Source of the DNA: Segatella salivae DSM 15606
GTDB taxonomy: Bacteria > Bacteroidota > Bacteroidia > Bacteroidales > Bacteroidaceae
Direction of reading: 5' to 3'
DNA: 59,620 bases
Assembly (NCBI RefSeq): GCF_000185845.1
Contig: NZ_GL629647.1
Span: 1,386,021 to 1,445,640, forward strand
The notes under the pieces were generated by a model. The model saw nothing but the letters and a program-made list of their open reading frames with translations. It ran no database searches and was not told the origin of the DNA. Made by a program: the position numbers and the translations under genes. Within the stretch, counting starts at the first letter, position 1. The number at the start of each line of letters is the position of its first letter. Below are positions 45,238 through 52,618 of this stretch, piece by piece.

Positions 45238-45978
45238 ATGAACCTTAAAAGCTGTTTTTTCATCCTTACTTTCGTCCTCAGTCTTGGTACTTTTGCATGC
45301 AGTTCCTCTGATATTCAATTCCAAGAAATCAGTAAACAAGAGTTCGACGAAGCCTTCAAGCAGTATCAAACCTATAACCTTGTGGCTGATACGATGGCGG
45401 TTGACAGTGCAACACGTACCCAAATCGTCAACAAAATCAAGCAACATTATCACCAATGGAAGGCGCTTATAGACGTTTCTCAAGTAGGAAAGGTCCATAA
45501 AACAGGTGAATATATGGCAATTGTTGTGGGTATAACAGGCGAACTTTTCATTCATCTCTTCAATAAAAACGCACAACTTATCCCCGTTGACAGTGCCTCT
45601 TACTATCGTCTTCCCATGGAATATCATGCCTATTCTAAGGATAGTCTTTGGGCAGGAGAAGACTGGTGGGAAGATGCAGGAGAGCCTCCGTTGAATATAC
45701 TTGTACGGAAACACGAGGCCGGCAAACTGAAAACCATTCGTGTTATCAAAGATTCTACACTCTGTTTTCCACATGCCTGGGAGGCAAAAAACATAGAAGA
45801 ATTGCGACGTTTCATCTTTTGGGGTGCCGATAATACGCTTTATCTGATGTGCTATCGCTATGAAAAACCGAATAGACAGCATCGACAATCATCAGCAAAA
45901 GATAGTCCTTGCCCTTATGTTTACCTGAAAATAAAGATAAACGAGAATACAAATGCAGCTGCATCTTACCATGAATAG
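45238..45978 (+). CDS. Lipoprotein of unknown function
   Basis: Protein of 246 aa with a lipoprotein signal sequence; the acylated residue is Cys21 (GTFACSSS). No family recognised. The middle part has a few predicted strands (for example EYMAIVVGITGELFIHLF) and an aromatic segment LWAGEDWWEDAGEPPLN. Transcribed after waaA across 118 nt. A perfect 11-bp hairpin (45960-45991) covers its stop codon. A long open frame on the opposite strand is a shadow. Confidence 0.7.
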   Translation: MNLKSCFFILTFVLSLGTFACSSSDIQFQEISKQEFDEAFKQYQTYNLVADTMAVDSATRTQIVNKIKQHYHQWKALIDVSQVGKVHKTGEYMAIVVGITGELFIHLFNKNAQLIPVDSASYYRLPMEYHAYSKDSLWAGEDWWEDAGEPPLNILVRKHEAGKLKTIRVIKDSTLCFPHAWEAKNIEELRRFIFWGADNTLYLMCYRYEKPNRQHRQSSAKDSPCPYVYLKIKINENTNAAASYHE

Positions 45979-45991
45979 ACGGTAAGATGCA
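45960..45991 (+). other. Hairpin over the stop codon of the lipoprotein gene
   Basis: TGCATCTTACC (45960-45970) and GGTAAGATGCA (45981-45991), perfect over 11 bp with a 10-nt loop. No T tract follows; probably ends or protects the message. Confidence 0.5.
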
Positions 45992-46048
45992 AACGCACAT
46001 CATGAAAAAAATATGTTTTCAGCCTGTCATCCTGCTATAGTTGAACAC

Positions 46049-46621
46049 TTACTTGCTCGGGATGATATTGGCTTCTGACTGCCATTGTTTTAATTCTTTA
46101 TCCGACATACGCCGCATATAGGTGAAAAGCATCTGACGAGAGCCGTCTGAATGCACGAAAGGTGACTCGTAAAAACTAAGTTGTTGACTGTTCAACCATT
46201 CGCAAGAAAGCAGAGGTTGCGTTTCTCCTTTTATATAAACTTCAAACCTTTTGCCGTCAGTCGACAGCTGTTTTGTATACGCTTTCGTCACTTTTGGGGG
46301 CCTTCCACCCAATGCATCGCTATAGAAATAGGTCGTAACAGAGTCATTTGTGAAGTATAAATCAACCGGACAGGCACCTATCATGCCGTCATAGAAATCG
46401 TGATTTGTGATTTTTCCATTCTCCACGACATAGCTTACAACATGTTTCCACCCATGACCAACAATGAGTTTCTGCCAAATTGCCTCGTTCACTTGATAGA
46501 TAGGAGGCTCTATACACGTAGTGGGAACATTTTCATCATTATCACTTGAACAGGCCGTTAGTCCCAGCACACACACCAAAAGTCCCAAAAAGGGAAGAAG
46601 AAACCTTTTATTTGTTTTCAT
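46049..46621 (-). CDS. Small lipoprotein of unknown function
   Basis: Protein of 190 aa with lipoprotein signal (Cys24 in LTACSSD). The mature part is mostly beta (VNEAIWQKLIVGHGWKHVVS, then several strands VTTYFYSD, RFEVYIKGE, QLSFYES), which suggests a lipocalin-like fold. No family name. Promoter at 46654-46683. Divergent from the array and DUF3943 gene. Confidence 0.7.
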   Translation of the reverse strand: MKTNKRFLLPFLGLLVCVLGLTACSSDNDENVPTTCIEPPIYQVNEAIWQKLIVGHGWKHVVSYVVENGKITNHDFYDGMIGACPVDLYFTNDSVTTYFYSDALGGRPPKVTKAYTKQLSTDGKRFEVYIKGETQPLLSCEWLNSQQLSFYESPFVHSDGSRQMLFTYMRRMSDKELKQWQSEANIIPSK

Positions 46622-46653
46622 TTGTATTATGGTTTTTGTTTATCTATAAAATG

Positions 46654-46683
46654 CAAAGATGCGGATATCCTTGCCTCATCAAA
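46654..46683 (-). promoter_or_regulatory. Promoter of small lipoprotein gene
   Basis: Minus strand: TTTG at 46683-46680, 18-nt spacer, CATCTTTG at 46661-46654 (one change from TATCTTTG). Leader about 28 nt. Confidence 0.45.
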
Positions 46684-46924
46684 ACAAGTTTTTTTCTTTT
46701 TTTGCTTATCAGCGCATTAAATATGATGCTCAATGTGACATAACTCACGCGATAATGCAGCAGAAACAAGGCCTCACGCCCTACCCCATGCCCTCCCCGT
46801 TTCATAGCCTCAACAGACAGCAATCTATGGTTCCATAAAAAGAGAGCCAAGTAGTTTAACCTCACAATGGCGCAGGTTGTTGAGGGGCAATTGGAGAAGA
46901 TGACTCGGTTAATAAAACAATGCA

Positions 46925-47056
46925 AAATGAATTAAAGCAAATTACCTCACAATTCATACCATTTCATCGCATGAAATGAGCCAGATTACCGCGTAAAATG
47001 ACCCAGATTGCAAGACAAAATGAGGCAGATTGAAGCGTAAAATGAGCCAGATTATA
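46925..47056 (+). repeat. 22-bp tandem repeat array, locus 5 (six units, best preserved)
   Basis: Units start at 46925, 46947, 46969, 46991, 47013 and 47035. The last four are near identical: gcatgaaatgagccagatta, gcgtaaaatgacccagattg, agacaaaatgaggcagattg and gcgtaaaatgagccagatta. Unit 46925 keeps attaaagcaaattacc. A tail (accccattagtttgcaacac, from about 47068) and a hairpin (47110-47128) follow. The gap 46622-47461 otherwise holds a lipoprotein promoter and the DUF3943 promoter and leader; 46690-46920 shows nothing else. Confidence 0.85.
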
Positions 47057-47109
47057 ACATGGCATAAACCCCATTAGTTTGCAACACACACACATCAATG
47101 CCATCGGTG

Positions 47110-47128
47110 TTACGCTTTCTAAGCGTAA
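47110..47128. repeat. Hairpin following repeat array, locus 5
   Basis: TTACGCTT, loop TCT, AAGCGTAA: a perfect 8-bp stem with a 3-nt loop, placed 54 nt after the array. Related to the hairpin at 39299-39323. Confidence 0.65.
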
Positions 47129-47227
47129 TCTATTATTTATAAAATCATGAACGCATTTGAAAACAACCATAACGCCCATGGCATGACACGATAACCATGG
47201 CCAATCCATAAGAAAACATATAAAAAA

Positions 47228-47258
47228 TTGCAAGAGAATGAAATATTGATTAAATTTG
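47228..47258 (+). promoter_or_regulatory. Promoter of DUF3943 gene
   Basis: TTG at 47228-47230, 20-nt spacer, TAAATTTG at 47251-47258. Would give a leader of about 195 nt (47265-47461), long for a porin-type gene; a nearer promoter cannot be excluded. Confidence 0.55.
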
Positions 47259-47461
47259 CAACACATAGACTCCCTACGTCCATTCAATGCAAAATGTATT
47301 CACTTAGATAACGATAAATCAACAAATAAAAAGCAATTCAACGAATGAAGAACTTGTGATTTTTGCTTTGTAACAAGAGGATGACGACGTAAAAAGAATG
47401 ATAATTTGACGCTCTAAACATAAAAAGATTTATTCATCACCATTCAACCATAAGGATAAAT

Positions 47462-49936
47462 ATGAGAAAATGCCTGATTTCATGCATGATGATAGTGTGT
47501 TCCACTATGCTAAATGCGCAAGAACAAGCACCAAAAACCAAGCGCATTACAAATATTGCAGTTGGTCTAAACCATCATCATGACTCATTACTCAATAGTC
47601 GTTTGAACGTCGGTCTTATCAGTGAAGTGGACAGTTTGCGCGGATTGCAGGTGGGATTGCTTTATGGTGGTATTCGACATGACGCTCATGGAGCACTCAT
47701 TTCAGGGCTTGCCAATGCCTCGCATGCCTTAAAGGGCGTTCAGATAGCAGGCTTTACGAATCTTGTTTTCACACCGCTCCGTGGATTGCAACTTAGTGCT
47801 TTCACCAATACGGCAATGGGAATGAATGGCGGCTTGCAGCTAACTGGATTATCAAACATTACCGCTGGTGATACACGCGGAGTGCAAATCGCCGCTTATA
47901 ACTATGCCGACACGCTACGAGGAACGCAGATTGGTCTCATCAACGCAGCGGCTTATCGGCCGAAAGGTGTGCAGATTGGCTTCTTAAACTATTCGCGTGA
48001 TGCGCAAACTCGGCGCTACGGACTCATTAATCTCTCGCCCCAAACACGCGTAGATTACATGCTTTTTGGTGGTACTTCATCGAAAATCAACGCAGCATTA
48101 AGGTTTAAGAACAAGACAAGCTATCGCATTTTAGGCTTTGGTACACATTATATGGGCTTCAACAGTGAGTTCTCTGGCGACATATTTTATCGTTTCGGAC
48201 AATATATTCCCCTGTCATCTAAGTGGACGTTGAGTGGCGATTTGGGATTATATTTCATTGAGATTGCAAAGAAAAAGACCATAGAAGGACCGCGTCATCT
48301 CTATTCTTTGCAAGCACATCTCAACTTGGATTATCAAATCAACTCCGTGGTAGGAGCTTATGTTTCGACTGGTTATGGCACCACACGATACTATGGTTCG
48401 CACGAAAACTACCGCAGTAGACCGATGATTGAGGCCGGAATCACCTTACATTATGATCGTAACCATGAGGCCGAAACAAAGTGGATTGACGAGAAAATAC
48501 GTGACTATAACTTCCAAATGCGCCTACTTGAGCAGGCAAAGAGTGATAGTTTGTTTCGCTTTTACGACCATAACTATACGAAACAACGCTGGGGAAATGC
48601 ACTCGCGGGCGTGGTGGGAATCAATGTTTTCGTGCATTGTTTTGACCGCTTTGTCTTGCGTCGCGACTTCGCCAAAACCACTTTGAATAGTACATGGAAT
48701 AATTTTAGACACGCTTTTGTGTGGGATAACGATAACTTCAAAACGAATCTGTTTGCTCATCCCTATCATGGCAACCTCTATTTCAACTCGGCTCGCAGCA
48801 ATGGATTTAGCTTTTGGCAGAGTGTTCCCTTTACCATTGGGGGCAGTATGATGTGGGAATTCTTCGGAGAAAAAGAGCCTCCAGCCCTCAACGACATGTT
48901 AGCCACGAGCTTTGGTGGCGTTGCAATAGGAGAAGTTTTCCATCGAGTTTCCGCCCTCATCCTTAATGATCGTGCCCACGGAACAAACAGATTGTTTCGC
49001 GAAATGGCTGCAACCATCATCAATCCTATGCAGGGATTGAGACGTATTCTCAATGGAGATGCATGGCGAACTCGCAATAAAAACTTCCTCTATCATGACT
49101 TTTCAGAGATTCCTGTAGAGCTTTTGATGAGTGTAGGTGACCGATATCTGGCTGACAATGGTACGATATTCCGCGGTGAACACCAACCATTCGTGACGTT
49201 TAGCCTACGTTATGGTGATCCCTTTAACCAAAACACATCCTCTCCTTACGATTACTTCACTGCAAATATTGCTATGGGATTCACAGGCAATCAACCTTTT
49301 GTGCATGGTTTTCACCTTACAGGCAGACTATGGAGCAAGCTGGTTTATGATGGGAAAGAAGGCCAAACACTTTGTGGAATCTTTCAACACTTCAACTATT
49401 ATGATTCACAACCTGTGAAAGATGGTAGTTCTCAAACTCCTTATCGCATATCAGAAGCTGCTGCAATTGGACCGGGAATGATTTGGAGATTCCCTGAGAT
49501 TGGCAATAAAAACAAGTTAGAACAGAGTGTATTTGCAGACTTAATACTCCTTGGTGGGACTAAAAGCGACTATTATTCTTTTATAGATCGCGACTATAAT
49601 ATGGGCTCGGGATATAGCTTTAAGAGTCGAACGGAGATGACTTTTCCTTATCTTGGCCGGCTAAATCTAAACCTTGACTACTATAGAATCTATACATGGA
49701 AGGGCTATGAAAATAAGAATTACACGACAATAGACCCGCTCTATCTAAATGCACAGGGGGATAAGAGCAATGCAGAACTAATGGTTATCAACCCCGTTCT
49801 ATTGATTCAGATGAAACATAACTGGGGAATGGAGCTGTCAAGTAACTTCTATATGCGCAAAACGCGCTATGCCTATCATGACAATGTGGCTACACGCACA
49901 TTTGAATTTAAGGCAGGTTTGGTCTATAGATTCTAA
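47462..49936 (+). CDS. DUF3943 outer-membrane protein with N-terminal surface repeats
   Basis: Protein of 824 aa with a signal peptide (about 19 aa, ending LNAQ). Residues about 55-185 hold a run of 22-25 aa repeats with LRGLQVGLLYG, LKGVQIAGFTN, LRGLQLSAFTN, TRGVQIAAYN and LRGTQIGLIN, a surface-repeat type of the Bacteroidetes. Residues about 430-520 hold the DUF3943 region (GNLYFNSARSNGFSFWQSVP, FGGVAIGEVFHR). The rest is barrel-like strands ending with an aromatic residue (GLVYRF). Probably outer-membrane; role unknown. Confidence 0.85.
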   Translation: MRKCLISCMMIVCSTMLNAQEQAPKTKRITNIAVGLNHHHDSLLNSRLNVGLISEVDSLRGLQVGLLYGGIRHDAHGALISGLANASHALKGVQIAGFTNLVFTPLRGLQLSAFTNTAMGMNGGLQLTGLSNITAGDTRGVQIAAYNYADTLRGTQIGLINAAAYRPKGVQIGFLNYSRDAQTRRYGLINLSPQTRVDYMLFGGTSSKINAALRFKNKTSYRILGFGTHYMGFNSEFSGDIFYRFGQYIPLSSKWTLSGDLGLYFIEIAKKKTIEGPRHLYSLQAHLNLDYQINSVVGAYVSTGYGTTRYYGSHENYRSRPMIEAGITLHYDRNHEAETKWIDEKIRDYNFQMRLLEQAKSDSLFRFYDHNYTKQRWGNALAGVVGINVFVHCFDRFVLRRDFAKTTLNSTWNNFRHAFVWDNDNFKTNLFAHPYHGNLYFNSARSNGFSFWQSVPFTIGGSMMWEFFGEKEPPALNDMLATSFGGVAIGEVFHRVSALILNDRAHGTNRLFREMAATIINPMQGLRRILNGDAWRTRNKNFLYHDFSEIPVELLMSVGDRYLADNGTIFRGEHQPFVTFSLRYGDPFNQNTSSPYDYFTANIAMGFTGNQPFVHGFHLTGRLWSKLVYDGKEGQTLCGIFQHFNYYDSQPVKDGSSQTPYRISEAAAIGPGMIWRFPEIGNKNKLEQSVFADLILLGGTKSDYYSFIDRDYNMGSGYSFKSRTEMTFPYLGRLNLNLDYYRIYTWKGYENKNYTTIDPLYLNAQGDKSNAELMVINPVLLIQMKHNWGMELSSNFYMRKTRYAYHDNVATRTFEFKAGLVYRF

Positions 49937-50048
49937 GAAACACAGGCTAAAGATAGGCTTCCTGCGAGTGTCTTAGACTGCATTAACAGTTCATTTCTTA
50001 TGGATTGATAGCCTTTGTGAATGTAACAGCAAGACATAAGGACATTAA

Positions 50049-50090
50049 AAAAGTCGTTCATAAAGGGGTTTACCTCTATGAACGACTTTT
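50049..50090. terminator. Bidirectional terminator
   Basis: AAAAGTCGTTCATA (50049-50062) with TATGAACGACTTTT (50077-50090), a perfect 14-bp stem, with A and T tracts on both sides. Serves the convergent DUF3943 and FadL-type genes. The rest of the 214-nt gap shows nothing. Confidence 0.9.
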
Positions 50091-50150
50091 CATTAGAAAA
50101 CTTTTCAGTTTGTTTGTGCTTCACTTTTGCAGGTGATAGCACTATATTCT

Positions 50151-51689
50151 TTAGAAGCTGATGTCGACACCAGCACCAAACACGTTGTTGTTTCGTGTGA
50201 AATCAGCCTTATAAGGAAGTATTGTTCCGTTTAAGTTTTCAGTCTTATCACCATTGAAATGGTTATAGAAAGTGTGGAAATAAGCCACATTCAAGTCAAT
50301 CTTTTTACTTAAATGAAAGCATGCACCCACACCAACTGAGTTTGAATTGGCCACAAATGACTTGTCATCCATATATTCTTTGGTCAATCCATAACTTGTG
50401 TTCTGCCAGCCAGCACTAACCGTAATGGTCTTTGTTGCATCAAATTCAACGCCTGCATTCCACTCCATCGTACCGCGTTTGAGTTTATCCTCACGGTGTT
50501 TATAGGCAGTTGCCTGCTTGTCGAAAAAGTAATGGAAGCCTGCATTGATGCGCAATGCATCGATAGGAGAGTAACCTGCACCGATAGCAAGATAGGCAGG
50601 GATGTCTGCAGCGACCTTCTTTCCGTCGGCAAACTCACCAGTTGCCTCATCAATCTTTTGGTCGAATTGCTCCTTTATGCCTTTCATTGCACCTAAAACA
50701 GTAGGATTTGTGAGCACGGCTTGAGCCTGAGCAGGAGTCATTCCCTTTTGAACGAACATCACACCTAAGGTTTGTGGGAGGTTACCTATACTTGGAAGTT
50801 GATTCACTGCCTCATTCTTTAGGCGCATACGCGTTTTGAATTCATACTTCATTGCAAAGTTCCAACGACCCGTTTTATAGTCAATTCCCAACACAGGAGT
50901 AAAGCCAACACCAGATTGATCGCAGTTTAACTCAATGTTAGCAGAGCCAGTTTTCGTTGCATCGAGCATGGTATAAAGAGGTACATTGCCTACTTTGATG
51001 TTGCGAACGTAGCCATAATAGTTGCTCAAAGCATACACTCCACGTACTCCAGCAAAGGCACTTAACTCGGGCAATACACGGTAAGCAGCACCTAAAGAGA
51101 AGCTATAATAATACTGACGACCACGCATATAGCTGTCGAAGCTATAGCCTTTCTTTCCAAACATGGCTGGCGAAGTGAGACCAAGTGCACCATGTGAGGC
51201 GCCATCTAAAGCCTGAGCTAAACCTGTTACGCCCATAGCGGTTTCACCAACTATCTTTTCAAACGAGCCAAGTCCATTGTCGAAGGTGCATTTTCCGCCT
51301 CCACCTGTGATGCCAAACATCGCTTGGAAAGAGAACTTTTTCCAGTTATAAGCGGCCTGAATTGATGGTAATACGGGGGCGAATGCTGTTCCTTTGAATT
51401 CTCGAGTAGTAGAGTTGTTGTTCTGATTCAAGGCATAAAGCGGGAACTCATTACTGATAATACGACTCTGAAACACGAGTTGCCAGTTCAAAGAAAGATG
51501 CAAACCATCTTTTAAAAAGGCTACACCGGCTGGATTAGAATACACTCCATCAATGCCAATAGAAGCCTCACGACTTAACATTCTGTTGAAAGCAACATTC
51601 TGATTTGTGTTGGTCAGCAGTCCACCTGCCCATGATGCTTGCGATGAAAAGATAGCAAGCGCGATAAAACTAAATTTTAATTTATTCAT
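50151..51689 (-). CDS. OmpP1/FadL family outer-membrane transporter
   Basis: Protein of 512 aa with a signal peptide (ending ASWA). The FadL N-terminal hatch segment carries the NPAG motif (YSNPAGVAFLKDG), and the barrel has long aromatic strands with the usual ending VFGAGVDISF. Takes up long-chain fatty acids or other hydrophobic compounds across the outer membrane. The frame is open to 51719, but the start is placed at the ATG ending at 51689 because the promoter -7 element (51717-51724) lies over the longer version. Confidence 0.92.
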   Translation of the reverse strand: MNKLKFSFIALAIFSSQASWAGGLLTNTNQNVAFNRMLSREASIGIDGVYSNPAGVAFLKDGLHLSLNWQLVFQSRIISNEFPLYALNQNNNSTTREFKGTAFAPVLPSIQAAYNWKKFSFQAMFGITGGGGKCTFDNGLGSFEKIVGETAMGVTGLAQALDGASHGALGLTSPAMFGKKGYSFDSYMRGRQYYYSFSLGAAYRVLPELSAFAGVRGVYALSNYYGYVRNIKVGNVPLYTMLDATKTGSANIELNCDQSGVGFTPVLGIDYKTGRWNFAMKYEFKTRMRLKNEAVNQLPSIGNLPQTLGVMFVQKGMTPAQAQAVLTNPTVLGAMKGIKEQFDQKIDEATGEFADGKKVAADIPAYLAIGAGYSPIDALRINAGFHYFFDKQATAYKHREDKLKRGTMEWNAGVEFDATKTITVSAGWQNTSYGLTKEYMDDKSFVANSNSVGVGACFHLSKKIDLNVAYFHTFYNHFNGDKTENLNGTILPYKADFTRNNNVFGAGVDISF

Positions 51690-51716
51690 CTTTATAAACC
51701 TTAATGCAATTCGTCG

Positions 51717-51750
51717 CAAAGGTATTTAGATTGTTCTTTATGTCAACAAA
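51717..51750 (-). promoter_or_regulatory. Promoter of FadL-type gene
   Basis: Minus strand: TTTG at 51750-51747, 22-nt spacer, TACCTTTG at 51724-51717. Predicted start near 51710, leader about 20 nt. Confidence 0.6.
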
Positions 51751-51928
51751 TCTCCCGATATATTTAATTTGTGTTAACACTAAAAAGCAAGTTTTCTGCA
51801 CATTTCTTATTTTTTGTGCAATAAAATTGCGCATTTCACGAAACTTTGTGCAATGAAAAAGAACGAGAATCATATCAAATCAACAAGTCTTTTAATGCAA
51901 TATTACTATAAATTTCTATTCTTTTTAC

Positions 51929-51959
51929 TTGCTTTTAAAATAAAAATAATATAACTTTG
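51929..51959 (+). promoter_or_regulatory. Promoter of small lipoprotein gene (51998)
   Basis: TTG at 51929-51931, 20-nt spacer, TAACTTTG at 51952-51959. Start predicted near 51966, leader about 32 nt. Confidence 0.6.
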
Positions 51960-51997
51960 CATTCAGACTATTCATTATAACTTATCAAACATATAAC

Positions 51998-52594
51998 ATG
52001 AAAAAGATAGTTTGGCTCATCATCTTTGTTGCAATACTTAGCCTTTCCGCCATGACGTCGTGCAAATCTAACAATAATAATAATCAAACGGCCTTAGATA
52101 CAGTATGGAATGAAAACATACAAGATGAATTCTTTGGCGTACATTTTGGAGCAACGAAAAAGGAATTAGTGAATAAATTCGCCCAACATGGCATAATATG
52201 TAATTATAACTTGGGCACCAATACTTCATTAAGTATGGTATCAAATCAAGGAAAATATTTTTCATTTGGAGACATAAACTGGAATGGCGTAAATGTCTAT
52301 TTCATCAAAAATAAATTTAACAGTATACAATTCTATTGTTCTTTCAAAGATAAGCAAGAGGCAATGCATATGTATGAGAACTTGAAAAGCATGTTATCTC
52401 AAAAGTATAAATTCACAGAAATGCCTCCAAGCCAAGATTCAACTTTATATGAAAGAACTATAGCTTTAGGGAAAAATCAAAATAGTATGGACCTTGTTTA
52501 CATACATAGTGAATCTGTTGGGTACGAAATGTGGTATTACGTGTTTCTCTATTATCAAACGCTTGCACCAATAGATATCAGTAGTGATTTCTAA
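51998..52594 (+). CDS. Small lipoprotein of unknown function
   Basis: Protein of 198 aa with a lipoprotein signal (Cys22 in AMTSCKS). An asparagine-rich linker (NNNNN) follows, then a mixed alpha/beta domain with FFGVHFGATKKELVNKF, a pattern seen in small Bacteroidetes lipoproteins. No family name. More AT-rich than its neighbours. Ends 24 nt from the convergent priA stop. Confidence 0.7.
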   Translation: MKKIVWLIIFVAILSLSAMTSCKSNNNNNQTALDTVWNENIQDEFFGVHFGATKKELVNKFAQHGIICNYNLGTNTSLSMVSNQGKYFSFGDINWNGVNVYFIKNKFNSIQFYCSFKDKQEAMHMYENLKSMLSQKYKFTEMPPSQDSTLYERTIALGKNQNSMDLVYIHSESVGYEMWYYVFLYYQTLAPIDISSDF

Positions 52595-52618
52595 AACAAA
52601 AAGCTTAGGAGAAGTCTT

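Noticed and set aside
45148..45888. 246-aa open frame antisense to the lipoprotein gene at 45238
   Set aside because: The plus-strand frame has a clean lipoprotein signal and follows waaA; the minus frame is cysteine-rich in a random way and resembles nothing.
46925..47056. CRISPR array
   Set aside because: The 22-bp units follow each other without spacers, vary among themselves, and no cas genes are present.
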